Assembly (NCBI GenBank): GCA_034435435.1
Contig: DAOTXN010000057.1
Location: 1-8,935 of the forward strand
Reading direction: 5' to 3'
Origin: DAOTXN01 sp034435435
GTDB taxonomy: Bacteria; Chloroflexota; Anaerolineae; S140-20
Length of the DNA stretch: 8,935 nucleotides
The notes under the pieces were generated by a model. It did no database searches, had not been told where the DNA came from, and saw only the letters and a list, made by a program, of their open reading frames with translations. The first letter of the stretch is position 1. Each line of letters begins with the position of its first letter. Below, piece after piece: positions 1 to 6,685 of the stretch. Both the position numbers and the translations under genes were made by a program.

Positions 1-102
1 CAACAGCGCGAGCGTGAACTGGTCGCCCTCCAGCGCAAGGCCGCCAAACTCGGCTTCGCCCTCACCCCCAAGGAGCTTGCCCCGGCGGAGGTCGCTGCCT
101 GA
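1..102 (+). CDS. C-terminal tail of an unidentified protein, possibly a transposase
   Basis: An open frame enters from the left edge and ends at TGA 100-102. The 33 visible residues are very basic and helical (QQRERELVALQRKAAKLGF, then LTPKELAPAEVAA). A charged helix followed by a short disordered tail resembles the ends of some DDE insertion-sequence transposases, but no catalytic residue is in view, so the family is not established. It lies on the opposite strand to all the cassette genes and ends 35 bases before the last recognisable attC half-site. This fits a mobile element that inserted into, or deleted, the distal end of the cassette array. A stem (CCTGAGA 98-104 with TCTCAGG 124-130) straddles the stop codon and could be a weak terminator or part of an element end. 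Confidence covers only the existence of a coding tail. Confidence 0.5.
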   Translation, partial: QQRERELVALQRKAAKLGFALTPKELAPAEVAA

Positions 103-137
103 GACAGCCCGGGGCAGACAGTTTCTCAGGACCGCTT

Positions 138-150
138 GTTGGGCGGCAAC
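138..150 (-). other. Truncated attC: R'' half-site of cassette C5
   Basis: The 13 bases GTTGGGCGGCAAC are the exact reverse complement of 1245-1257, where cassette C5 begins. They sit 5 bases past the C5 stop codon, where an R'' box belongs. The pairing arm and the opposite R' box that should lie to the left are absent; bases 98-137 belong instead to the end of the plus-strand gene and its flank. The site therefore looks cut in half by the element on the left. Confidence 0.7.
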
Positions 151-155
151 ATTCG

Positions 156-1214
156 TTACTCTGTTTGTAACAAGCGAATAAACACTGCAGCTTCATCTTG
201 GCTAAGGTCGGGCATCTCGATTGTCTGAAAATCGAGGTATTGTGTGACTCGTGATAGAAAGTATGTCCTGCAAGATGCTATTACTGAAGTCTTCGGATAT
301 GCTTCTTTTAGCCCACGAATTCCAGTGAGCATTTCGCTTGCTTTACGTAGCTCTACTTCATCAAGACCGTCAAAGATTATCAGCAGTTTGCCCTGTGAGA
401 GCCATTGATGGAAGCGTTTACGCTTGAGTTTTGAAAATCTGCTCGCCTGTCTCCACAATTGCTCACCAATATCGCCATTTTTCAAGTATCTTGATGGAAA
501 GAAAATAGGGATACGCCCGTTTCGGGGCTGTTGTATAGCCTTTTTCGTCTGTCTGAGTGCGATACTTTGAAGCAATGTGGTTTTTCCACAACCAGGGACA
601 CCGTAAAGCAGAAATCCTGATGGATGCTTTTCTACCAATCCTTCAAGTTCATCTCGTTCAAAATAAGGCTTTGGTCGTATTCTCTCGAGTTCTACATTGA
701 GAGCCTTTGCGTACGAAACAGTGTCCCTTATCTCTGGCGAGAATAGTGAAGCAAAGCGCACTGATGATGTTTCTGCATATTCACGGATTGCTCTCAACTC
801 GCTACTTCTCAAACGTCGATCAACAAGTATGAGGATTATGACTGCACCGATAACCTCTGTCGCGACGTTCACAATCAGGCTGGACCAATTTGGTTCTTGG
901 ATATTGAACGCTATAACAATAAGAGTGCTTGCAATAATTACAAGCGTAAGATACAACAACAGTGAGGGCGCTTGCTGAGATAAATCAGGTGGCTCAGGGT
1001 CTGGCTGTTTATGCCAACGCAAGCCAACAAGTTTCTCGTCATCGAGCAATAAATCAATTGTGCTGGTATCCAGACCAGCATCCAACAATCTCTTTCTGAG
1101 CGTTTGCTTATCAAGTTGTTCTCGATTTGCCCGTACATATCCAACTGCGAGCCGAAGCAAGAGTGGATTTCTCAGAATACCGTCTAGCGAGTCTGTTGAT
1201 TCGCGATTGTTCAC
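156..1214 (-). CDS. Membrane-anchored NACHT-type STAND NTPase, short form (cassette C5)
   Basis: Predicted P-loop NTPase of the NACHT/STAND class. With the chosen GTG start at 1214 the protein has 352 residues. An N-terminal helical region (about 10-65) is followed by two hydrophobic segments (about 84-103 and 113-132), then a linker and the NTPase core: Walker A GVPGCGKTT (205-213), Walker B LLIIFDGLDE (277-286) and a sensor-like SVIASCRTYF (310-319). The tandem acidic Walker B (DGLDE) is typical of NACHT. NACHT proteins usually continue into winged-helix and repeat sensor domains; this one stops about 35 residues after the sensor motif, directly before an attC box, so it is either a minimal version or truncated. 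Open frame extends upstream to a TTG at 1256, but that TTG is part of the attC core; GTG 1214 lies inside the cassette with GGTGA 7 bases upstream. Membrane NACHT proteins are often antiphage effectors; that role here is inferred. Confidence 0.8.
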   Translation of the reverse strand: MNNRESTDSLDGILRNPLLLRLAVGYVRANREQLDKQTLRKRLLDAGLDTSTIDLLLDDEKLVGLRWHKQPDPEPPDLSQQAPSLLLYLTLVIIASTLIVIAFNIQEPNWSSLIVNVATEVIGAVIILILVDRRLRSSELRAIREYAETSSVRFASLFSPEIRDTVSYAKALNVELERIRPKPYFERDELEGLVEKHPSGFLLYGVPGCGKTTLLQSIALRQTKKAIQQPRNGRIPIFFPSRYLKNGDIGEQLWRQASRFSKLKRKRFHQWLSQGKLLIIFDGLDEVELRKASEMLTGIRGLKEAYPKTSVIASCRTYFLSRVTQYLDFQTIEMPDLSQDEAAVFIRLLQTE

Positions 1215-1250
1215 AGGTACTTCACCATTGCTTGTTGGTGTGGGGTTGCC

Positions 1251-1378
1251 GCCCAACGAAAGCGGCTCACCTGCGCGGCGGCTCTGGCGAGGAGCCTTCG
1301 TGACAGACCTCGGCAGCAGGCCCAGCCACCTTCACAACCGCTCACGATAGCCGCGTCAGGTGCAGCCGCAGGTTGGGC
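1251..1378 (-). other. attC: attC recombination site between cassettes C4 and C5 (128 bp)
   Basis: The outer boxes are GCCCAAC (1251-1257) and GTTGGGC (1372-1378), perfectly complementary. The inner arms are GCGGCTCACCTG (1262-1273) and CAGGTGCAGCCGC (1357-1369), pairing over 12 bases with one unpaired C at 1363. The unpaired base is on the arm next to the C4 stop, the position where canonical attC sites carry their extrahelical base. The roughly 80-base centre is imperfectly self-complementary, as variable terminal structures are. Read on the minus strand, the right-hand box is R'' (just past the C4 stop) and the left-hand box is R', the recombination point. Confidence 0.9.
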
Positions 1379-1406
1379 GGCTCCTGAGCGCGGCGAATGT
1401 GCCGCC

Positions 1407-3443
1407 TCAGTGCCTCACCACCAACGGCAGATAAACCCGGTACGGCTCCCCGCCGTTGACGGCGTGGGTGCTGCTGTCGGCGTTGGTCCAGCGCACCGTA
1501 TCGTTGAGGCCGATGGTCACCGTCAGCGGCGTGAACCCGGCGGCGGTGATCGAGACAACGACGGTCGCCCCCAGGTCGCCCTGCGCCATCTGTAGTGTAG
1601 GGCTGACCACGATTGTCGCCGCGTGGGCCATCTGGAAGCGGTCATAATAGGGATAGACGCCGGCGATGGGAAAGGTGTGCTCCCAGGCCTGGCCCGGCCC
1701 CAGGTCGGGGCAGTAGGCCGGGCCGACGATCCGCGCCCAGGCCCGGCCCCGCACCTGCCCCGCGGCGGCAAAGACCGCGTAGCGGCCGGGCAAGCTCCCG
1801 GCCGTGTACAGCCCGCCCTGGGTGATCGTCCCGCCGGTGGCGCTCCAGGTCGGGCTGATCGGCAACGGGTTGCCAAAGGCGTCATAGCCGTTGGCCGTGA
1901 ACTGCTGCGTGTTCCCGATCTGCAAGCTCACCTCGGAGGGAGTCACGTCGATGCGCGCCAACAGGCCGGGGGTCACATGCACCGTGGCGGTGCCGATGAT
2001 CGAGCTGCCCTGTACGCGCGCGGTCACGACAAAGTCCCCCGCCTGCGTCCCGGCCGTGTACAGCCCGCCCTGGGTAATCGTCCCGCCGGTGGCGCTCCAG
2101 GTCGGGTTGATTGCCACCGGGTTGCCCAGAGCGTCATAGCCGTTGGCCGTGAACTGCTGCGTGTTCCCGATCTGCAAGCTCACCTCGGAGGGGGTCACCT
2201 CGATGCGCGCCAACTGGCCGGTGTTGGCGTGCATGTAGACATTGTGGGGCGTTTCCGGGTTCGACGTGGTGGCCTTGGAATAGCCGGTCACCCGCCCGCC
2301 CGCGGCCGCCGTGGGCATGTCGATCGCCCCGGAGCCGAAAGCGGGGCTCCTGATCCCCCCCGGCAGCGGCGAGGCCACCAGCAGCGTGTTTGCCCCCCAA
2401 CTGCCCCCCGCCGGCCGCACCGCCTGGTACAGGTCCCAGCCGCCGTTGCGCCGGTCCACCCACACCGCCGTGGCCGCGCCGGCCCCATCCAGCGCCAGGC
2501 TGGGCCGATACTGGTCGGCGCTGCCCGCGTCGTCGTTGACCCGCACGTTGGCGCTCCACGCACCGTCCAGGGGCCGGGTGGCGTGATAGATGTCCAGGTT
2601 CCCGGCGCGCTCGTCCATCCAGATGGCGTGGACCGGGCCGCTCCCAGCCGCCGGCACTGCCAGGTACGGCACGGCCCAACCGCTCTCCGGGGCGTCGTTG
2701 ACCTTCTCAGCCGCGCTCCACACCCCGCCCGCCAGGCGGCTGGCATAGTACACACTCCACCCGCCGGTCTCGTACTGCGCCCAGACGGCATAGGCCCGAC
2801 CCGCATCGTCCAGAGCCACGCTGGGTTCATACCGCCAGTCGCCGGTCGCCGGCGTGACCTGTTCGGCCGCGCCCCACGGCCCGCCGGCAGGCCGCAGCGC
2901 AGCATAGATCTCGGCCGGCATGTTGTTGCCCTGCCGCCAGGCGACCACCGCCGCGCCCGAGCTGTTGACGGCCAGAGCCGGATGCTCCTGGGCGATGGCA
3001 GTGGCGCTGATCACCTCGCTCGCGCTCCACGCCCCCCCGGCCGGACGATAGGCAAAGCGGATGTGCTCCGCGGCGCTCCCGGTGCGATTGTCCTCCCAGG
3101 CCAGGTAGGCGTTGCCGGCGCCGTCCACGGCCAGCGACGGGGATAACTGGTCCTGGTCACCGGTCGGGTCCACCACCACGCTGCTCGTCCACGAGCCGCC
3201 GCCAGGGCGATAGGCAAAGCGGATCTGCGCCACGCTGCCATTGCGATAGTCTTGCCACGCGGCGTACAGGTTGCCGCTGCCATCGGCGGCCAGGCTGAGG
3301 TTCCCCTGGTCCCACTCGCCGGGGTCAATCGCCTCTTCGGCCATGGGGCTGGCCGACAAGGACCGGGTCTGCGGGAGCGCGGCCACCAAACCGGCCAGCA
3401 CGATGTTTACGATCAACAACCAGTGAAATACGCGCGGTTTCAT
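1407..3443 (-). CDS. Secreted multidomain protein with sialidase-like repeats and two Ig-like (BIG2-type) domains (cassette C4)
   Basis: A 678-residue exported protein. ATG 3443 is preceded by GGAGG 9 bases upstream. Residues 1-31 form a signal peptide (basic MKPR, hydrophobic core LLIVNIVLAGLVAAL). Residues 45-400 hold about six repeats of the pattern LAxDGxGNxYxAWxDxRxG followed by FAYRPxGGxW, resembling the beta-propeller repeats of sialidase-like surface proteins; no catalytic set is recognisable. Residues 411-490 and 495-570 are near-identical Ig-like domains (IEVTPSEVSLQIGNTQQFTA, then TWSATGGTITQGGLYTAG). Residues 582-612 resemble the second half of a cupredoxin without its Cys/His/Met ligands, and 634-662 the first half (GFTPLTVTIGLNDTVRWTN). 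The C-terminus YRVYLPLVVRH matches a tail common on Chloroflexota extracellular proteins. Likely cell-surface or adhesive; function unknown. It is far more GC-rich than the neighbouring cassettes and unusually long for a cassette gene. The stop lies 28 bases before the attC. Confidence 0.85.
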   Translation of the reverse strand: MKPRVFHWLLIVNIVLAGLVAALPQTRSLSASPMAEEAIDPGEWDQGNLSLAADGSGNLYAAWQDYRNGSVAQIRFAYRPGGGSWTSSVVVDPTGDQDQLSPSLAVDGAGNAYLAWEDNRTGSAAEHIRFAYRPAGGAWSASEVISATAIAQEHPALAVNSSGAAVVAWRQGNNMPAEIYAALRPAGGPWGAAEQVTPATGDWRYEPSVALDDAGRAYAVWAQYETGGWSVYYASRLAGGVWSAAEKVNDAPESGWAVPYLAVPAAGSGPVHAIWMDERAGNLDIYHATRPLDGAWSANVRVNDDAGSADQYRPSLALDGAGAATAVWVDRRNGGWDLYQAVRPAGGSWGANTLLVASPLPGGIRSPAFGSGAIDMPTAAAGGRVTGYSKATTSNPETPHNVYMHANTGQLARIEVTPSEVSLQIGNTQQFTANGYDALGNPVAINPTWSATGGTITQGGLYTAGTQAGDFVVTARVQGSSIIGTATVHVTPGLLARIDVTPSEVSLQIGNTQQFTANGYDAFGNPLPISPTWSATGGTITQGGLYTAGSLPGRYAVFAAAGQVRGRAWARIVGPAYCPDLGPGQAWEHTFPIAGVYPYYDRFQMAHAATIVVSPTLQMAQGDLGATVVVSITAAGFTPLTVTIGLNDTVRWTNADSSTHAVNGGEPYRVYLPLVVRH
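1799..1969 (-). repeat. Direct repeat copy A encoding an Ig-like domain
   Basis: A 171-base unit nearly identical to 2051-2221, offset by 252 bases (84 codons), inside the secreted-protein gene. Differences are scattered single bases, so this is a recent in-frame tandem domain duplication or gene conversion between adjacent domains. Confidence 0.9.
2051..2221 (-). repeat. Direct repeat copy B encoding an Ig-like domain
   Basis: Partner of 1799-1969 at 252-base spacing. Long runs are identical, including the segments encoding PSEVSLQIGNTQQFTANGYD and TWSATGGTITQGGLYTAG. Confidence 0.9.
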
Positions 3444-3631
3444 CGGAACTGTCCTCCTCTCTGGTGAATGACCCTGTCATGGCTATTGTAGTCCATCACT
3501 GCGCCACCCGCCTCGGCTGTCCACCTCCAGCGGCCGGCCAACCGAGCATCGCTCTGGTGTGAGTGCCAGATAATGACGCTACCTGCAAGGCGGTTTCTGG
3601 CCTGCCCGATGTTCACGTATCGCACCAGTCC
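3444..3631 (-). promoter_or_regulatory. Leader of cassette C4, about 190 bases without a convincing gene
   Basis: Most cassettes here place the start codon 50 bases or so inside the cassette; C4 leaves about 190 bases before its ATG, room for its own promoter. A TACAAT hexamer on the minus strand near 3485-3490 could be a -10, but no matching -35 is evident. A 13-base palindrome-like ATGACAGGGTCAT lies on the minus strand just downstream. An open frame crosses the segment but has no coding character. No promoter is assigned. Confidence 0.25.
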
Positions 3632-3719
3632 GCCCAACGTTCCGCTTCACCCGCTCGCGTAGCGCAGTGTAGCGAAGCGGAACGGAGCGAAGCGAGTCGG
3701 GTGCAAGCGGGTGTTAGCC
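3632..3719 (-). other. attC: attC recombination site between cassettes C3 and C4 (88 bp)
   Basis: Left box GCCCAAC (3632-3638), right box GTTAGCC (3713-3719). Arms CCGCTTCACCCG (3642-3653) and CGGGTGCAAGCGG (3698-3710) pair over 12 bases, leaving C3704 unpaired on the arm next to the C3 stop. The centre folds further (CTCGC 3653-range with GCGAG near 3692-3696). The two outer boxes do not match each other because they belong to different cassettes: the right box matches the start of C3 (GTTAGCCTGC) and the left box matches the end of C4 (GTTGGGCGG). This is the pattern site-specific cassette insertion produces. Confidence 0.92.
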
Positions 3720-3736
3720 TGCGTTTTTTGAAAGGG

Positions 3737-4915
3737 TTAAATTCGGGCATAGTAGGGTATATGTTTTGGATCTGCGTTTTTGTCGCCCGTCACAATTTTT
3801 CTGAGTATATCTGACATTTTCGGTATATCTTCAGCCATAACAAGAACTATTTGCCGCTCATTAGCCCATTTTTCATAATCCTGCAAATCTTTTTCTGTTC
3901 TACTGCTTTTTGAAACGCTACTGACCAAAAGAGCAGAACACATTCCTTTTCCTAATTGTTCGGCTTTTGAGTGCAACTCTTCAAACCAAGTTCGTTTAAT
4001 GCTATCTTCCGTCTTACAAGAAACGACAATCACTTGCCCACCGAAGATGCCTGCAAAATCTATTTCTCCTTTGCCAGTCGTGTCTTTTACTCCCCAACCG
4101 CACTCGTTAAACAAGGGATGAGATTGATAAGCGGCTAAACCAATGGCGTATCGAAAAATACAAAACTCTAACCAGTCACCAGTGAGTAAAAACCTAGCGT
4201 CTTCATCGCTATTGATGGTCCACGAGGTTTCTGTATTTGTTCGGTTCACATTGCTTACAATGCCTAACTTCTCAATTTCTTCCAAAACGAAGAATTCAGT
4301 GTCATCCAAAGACTTGTTGTGTCTTATAGTGCGCTTTCCTTTCCCCCTATCATTACTTCTGAGAACGCAAAGTAAGCGATGAGAGATTGGCAATTTTTCA
4401 GTTAGCAATGAAACCAATTTTTGAAATCTTTCACTTGCTTCGTCGGTTCTTAGGACAATGTTCCAACCGTAACTGGCAAAATAATCCTTCAAAGTTATAC
4501 TTACAGGCTCTACATTATTCACGCTTCTAAAAACCCAAATAAGTCCTTCTCTGGAGAGATAGCACATATCAACATCTCTCCCTTTTTCTCTGAAACTTCT
4601 GGCAAAATCATACGCACCAAACCCCATAGTTTTTGGTTCTGATGCAGAAGTGATGATAATTTGGTCTTTTTCGTGCTGTTTAGCAATTTCTTCACATTTT
4701 TGAATAGTTTCTTCCAGCACGTATGGCTTTACAGGGCAAGGAGCAGATGGTTGCAAATGAGTTGGCAAGGCACCAACAGCCTTTTCGTAATTGCTACCTT
4801 CCCCGAGTGAGTCTTCTGAAACGACAAAGTATAGGCAATCAGGCTTTATATGTAGTGCCGCCAGTATGTTTGGCACTGGTCGTCCGCCCAGTAGTGAGAT
4901 TACTATTTTCGCCAT
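3737..4915 (-). CDS. Card1/Can2-like (DUF1887) CARF domain plus PD-(D/E)XK nuclease (cassette C3)
   Basis: A 392-residue protein with the layout of CRISPR ancillary nucleases Card1/Can2, which bind cyclic tetra-adenylate through a CARF domain and then cut nucleic acid. The N-terminal CARF (about 1-130) opens with MAKIVISLLGGRPVPNILAA, the usual DUF1887 opening, and has SEPKTMGFGAYDFA (92-105) where the family has a TGGTK-type ligand loop. A middle region (about 150-240) is winged-helix-like. The nuclease region (about 245-335) has GDWLEF (246-251), GKGEIDF with Asp286, and VVSCKT with Lys301. Most PD-(D/E)XK enzymes have Glu two residues before this Lys; here it is Ser299. ATG 4915 is chosen because AGGAG lies 5 bases upstream; an upstream in-frame TTG at 4948 has no such support. 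Stop TAA is 17 bases from the attC. AT-rich compared with C4. No CRISPR array, cas gene or cyclase is in the window. Confidence 0.8.
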   Translation of the reverse strand: MAKIVISLLGGRPVPNILAALHIKPDCLYFVVSEDSLGEGSNYEKAVGALPTHLQPSAPCPVKPYVLEETIQKCEEIAKQHEKDQIIITSASEPKTMGFGAYDFARSFREKGRDVDMCYLSREGLIWVFRSVNNVEPVSITLKDYFASYGWNIVLRTDEASERFQKLVSLLTEKLPISHRLLCVLRSNDRGKGKRTIRHNKSLDDTEFFVLEEIEKLGIVSNVNRTNTETSWTINSDEDARFLLTGDWLEFCIFRYAIGLAAYQSHPLFNECGWGVKDTTGKGEIDFAGIFGGQVIVVSCKTEDSIKRTWFEELHSKAEQLGKGMCSALLVSSVSKSSRTEKDLQDYEKWANERQIVLVMAEDIPKMSDILRKIVTGDKNADPKHIPYYARI

Positions 4916-4956
4916 TGATGCTCCTAAAAATGACTTCTCGTGCGTCAAATGAAGCA

Positions 4957-5028
<72 letters not shown>

Positions 5029-5038
5029 GGCATTCTTG

Positions 5039-6139
5039 CTACTGGCGTCTTAGCCAATCTATGTCTGCCTCCTGGGTATTCTTGTGCGATATGAGCACTT
5101 GATATTTCGAGTTCTCACATTTTCTATAATAAAGACGCCAGTCGCCTTCGATGTGCTTTTCCAGCCACTCTTCGGCTCTCCGAACTCGTTTTGCTTTCAA
5201 TTCAGCAAGATTGGTCAGATTTTGTAATACGCCAATAGGATCCTGCATTTCGCGCCATAGCGTGTCAAATGAGCCGCCGAGAAACTCGATGTCGGGAAGC
5301 AGGAGAGAGAGTGTTGCACGGAACAAATACTCTGGGTTCTTCCCCCTCTCTGGCTCAACTTCCCGCGTTGCTCGTATCTCTTGGAATTGATCAATAAGCT
5401 GTCTCTTTTCTTCTTCTTTGATTGCAATTGTGTTTCGGAGATCGAGCAATTGGTTTTCGAGGGTAGCTATTTTCTGTTCTCGCTCTTGAACCTCCGGCTC
5501 GAAATTATTGATCCACGAAGTAAGTTCTTTTTCCTTACTCTCTAACTCTTGCCTGAGCGATTGGATGGTATCTTCGTAATCTTGGCGAAGTTGAGCTATG
5601 TCTTCCGGTTTTAGAGCGGTCTTTTGAATTTGCCTCAGCCGCAGCTCGAGATGATGAACTCTTTGCCGGTATTCTTGAAGTTCTGATTGGGCTTTTTCAT
5701 AAATTGCCTGTAGTTCTTGATTCTGCTTACGTACAGACTCCGAGCGTTGTGCTACGACTTGATGCAGACGTTCCCTCTCACTTAACGCGGCTTTGAGCTT
5801 TCCTATCTCTTCTTCTTGTGCTGTGACTTTGTCTGCAAGCTTCTTCAGCTCTGTTTCTGAGATTTCTATGTGCTCATAAGGGGTAAAAATACCCTTCACC
5901 CTTTCCTGCGCAGGACGTTTTCCGGTTTCATCTGATACCCGTATATACCATTGGTACTGAACGCCATTGCTTGCTGGACGATAACTCTTGCCAGTAAGTA
6001 GAACTCGTAGCCCGTTGCTTCTCAGAATCTGCTGGATTTTCTTGACTTCATCTTCTGAGGCGTTTAACAGGACATAGCTGTAATATCCAGCGTCATCATA
6101 GAACCACTGTGATTGTCGCAATTGAATCTCTGTATCCAC
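5039..6139 (-). CDS. Coiled-coil protein of unknown function (cassette C2)
   Basis: Not a family I recognise. From GTG 6139 it has 366 residues. Residues 8-90 form a compact N-terminal domain (WFYDDAGYYSYVLLNAS, LRVLLTGKSYRP, YQWYIRVSDETGKRPA). Residues about 95-260 are a long Glu/Lys/Gln-rich coiled coil with heptad spacing. Residues 270-366 form a C-terminal domain (YLFRATLSLLLPDIEFLGGS, then EGDWRLYYRKC and YQVLISHKNTQEADIDWL) whose basic, aromatic pattern is vaguely RelE/ParE-like; that resemblance is too weak to call. No signal peptide or membrane segment, so probably cytoplasmic and oligomeric. GTG 6139 is preferred because GGAG (6146-6149) sits 6 bases upstream; open frame continues to 6259 but crosses the cassette boundary into the attC. 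The stop TAG is 10 bases from the attC. A role in sensing or defence would be speculation. Confidence 0.75.
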   Translation of the reverse strand: MDTEIQLRQSQWFYDDAGYYSYVLLNASEDEVKKIQQILRSNGLRVLLTGKSYRPASNGVQYQWYIRVSDETGKRPAQERVKGIFTPYEHIEISETELKKLADKVTAQEEEIGKLKAALSERERLHQVVAQRSESVRKQNQELQAIYEKAQSELQEYRQRVHHLELRLRQIQKTALKPEDIAQLRQDYEDTIQSLRQELESKEKELTSWINNFEPEVQEREQKIATLENQLLDLRNTIAIKEEEKRQLIDQFQEIRATREVEPERGKNPEYLFRATLSLLLPDIEFLGGSFDTLWREMQDPIGVLQNLTNLAELKAKRVRRAEEWLEKHIEGDWRLYYRKCENSKYQVLISHKNTQEADIDWLRRQ

Positions 6140-6186
6140 TTTAGACTCCGAAGCTATTATGATCGTTTTGCTCGCTTGGCGAGGCC

Positions 6187-6318
6187 CGCTAACGGTCTGC
6201 GCGTCAGCGGCGCGGCGGGTTGGATGATCTATCGTACCGTTTGGCACGGCATTCGGCATCCCCCGGCGGTTGCTCCCCGCACGATGACAGCCGCGTCCGC
6301 TGGACGCGCGGGTTGGGC
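6187..6318 (-). other. attC: attC recombination site between cassettes C1 and C2 (132 bp)
   Basis: Left box CGCTAAC (6187-6193), right box GTTGGGC (6312-6318). Arms GCGCGTCAGCGG (6199-6210) and CCGCTGGACGCGC (6297-6309) pair over 12 bases, leaving one G (6302 or 6303) unpaired, the canonical extrahelical base. The variable centre is about 85 bases. Right box plus flank, GTTGGGCCGCAG (6312-6323), is identical to the start of C1 on the minus strand (8338 to 8327), although an IS now separates them by 2 kb. Left box plus flank GTTAGCGGGC matches the end of C2. Confidence 0.9.
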
Positions 6319-6328
6319 CGCAGGGTGC

Positions 6329-6541
6329 TCAGACAGCTACCGTCTCGAAAGCGACCCGCAGCGGTTCCAAGGCGGCGATAGAGAAATTCAACCGTTCAAA
6401 GCCAATGACCCGCCCAGATTGGTCTTTGATCAAGATGACCTCGTCCCCAGTTTCCTCGCAGACATGCTCATCGTGCGGATCACCAAACCAGACTGTGAGC
6501 GTATTGCCAACACGATCGTAGAATACCTTTACCTCGGCCAT
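6329..6541 (-). CDS. DUF2283 family protein, antitoxin-like partner (cassette C1, second gene)
   Basis: A 70-residue protein starting at ATG 6541, with AAGGAAGG 9 bases upstream. The sequence MAEVKVFYDRVGNTLTVWFG, then ETGDEVILIKDQSGRVIGFE, is the DUF2283 pattern: a small beta-rich fold with an acidic turn, a DEVILIKD strand and a GRVIGFExL strand. Members are often encoded next to DUF4258-type or RelE-like small proteins, and an antitoxin role has been suggested from that context; I infer the same here. Its start codon overlaps the 3' end of the DUF4258-like gene by 13 bases (ATGGCCGAGGTAA), so translation was probably coupled before the IS split the upstream gene. The stop is 11 bases before the attC box. 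It remains intact but is now cut off from the original promoter by the IS. Confidence 0.8.
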   Translation of the reverse strand: MAEVKVFYDRVGNTLTVWFGDPHDEHVCEETGDEVILIKDQSGRVIGFERLNFSIAALEPLRVAFETVAV

Positions 6542-6609
6542 ATACGTGTACCTTCCTTGATGGCATCTGTCGGGTAGGCCGTAATCAAGAAACCATCGCC
6601 ATTCAATCG
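6529..6609 (-). pseudogene. 3' fragment of the DUF4258-like gene, cut by IS3 insertion
   Basis: The 26 codons before TAA 6529-6531, starting at the CGA that belongs to the duplicated target, read RLNGDGFLITAYPTDAIKEG and then TRIWPR. They complete the protein whose N-terminal part lies at 8035-8286. Removing the IS and one target copy joins ...RWFCAVAKR to LNGDGFLITAYPTD in the same frame, giving a full-length protein of 109 residues counted from the first ATG. GDGFLITAYPTDxIKEG is the typical ending of this small-protein family. No start codon or binding site remains, so the fragment is not expected to be made. Confidence 0.85.
6607..6609. repeat. Left 3-bp target-site duplication of the IS3 element
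   Basis: TCG (CGA on the gene strand) directly abuts the left IS end and recurs at 8035-8037. Three-base duplications are usual for IS3-family elements. The assignment is fixed by the gene frame, which is restored when one copy is removed. Confidence 0.8.
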
Positions 6610-6637
6610 TGTAATTATCCCCAAAAACTGGACCACA
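6610..6637 (+). repeat. Left terminal inverted repeat of the IS3 element
   Basis: Begins TGTAATTATCCCCA and ends CTGGACCACA. It pairs with 8007-8034 at 20 of 28 positions. Confidence 0.88.
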
Positions 6638-6652
6638 TGCGAGGTGAAACTC

Positions 6653-6661
6653 TGATACAAT
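6653..6661 (+). promoter_or_regulatory. Possible extended -10 promoter for the IS transposase genes
   Basis: TGATACAAT reads as an extended -10 (TGnTACAAT) about 25 bases upstream of the orfA ATG. No good -35 lies at 17 bases. In IS3 elements a stronger promoter often forms only in the circular intermediate, when the right end supplies a -35. Confidence 0.35.
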
Positions 6662-6685
6662 AGAGAGCAGCATGTGGAGGATGAA

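Noticed and set aside
1623..3146. A 507-codon open frame on the plus strand opposite the secreted-protein gene
   Set aside because: It is composed of Arg/Gly/Pro/Ala-rich sequence produced by the GC-rich antisense strand. The minus-strand gene has a signal peptide, ribosome binding site and clear repeats; the plus frame has none.
3440..3637. A 65-codon minus-strand open frame in the C4 leader
   Set aside because: It starts within the attC core, has no ribosome binding site and overlaps the start of the secreted-protein gene; no domain is recognisable.
6139..6259. An upstream start for the coiled-coil protein at 6259
   Set aside because: It would place the first 22 codons inside the attC of the preceding cassette. 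GTG 6139 has a good ribosome binding site inside the cassette.
6113..6577. A 154-codon plus-strand open frame across the attC at 6187-6318 and the DUF2283 gene
   Set aside because: It crosses a cassette boundary and is antisense to two minus-strand genes with good starts; no domain is recognisable.
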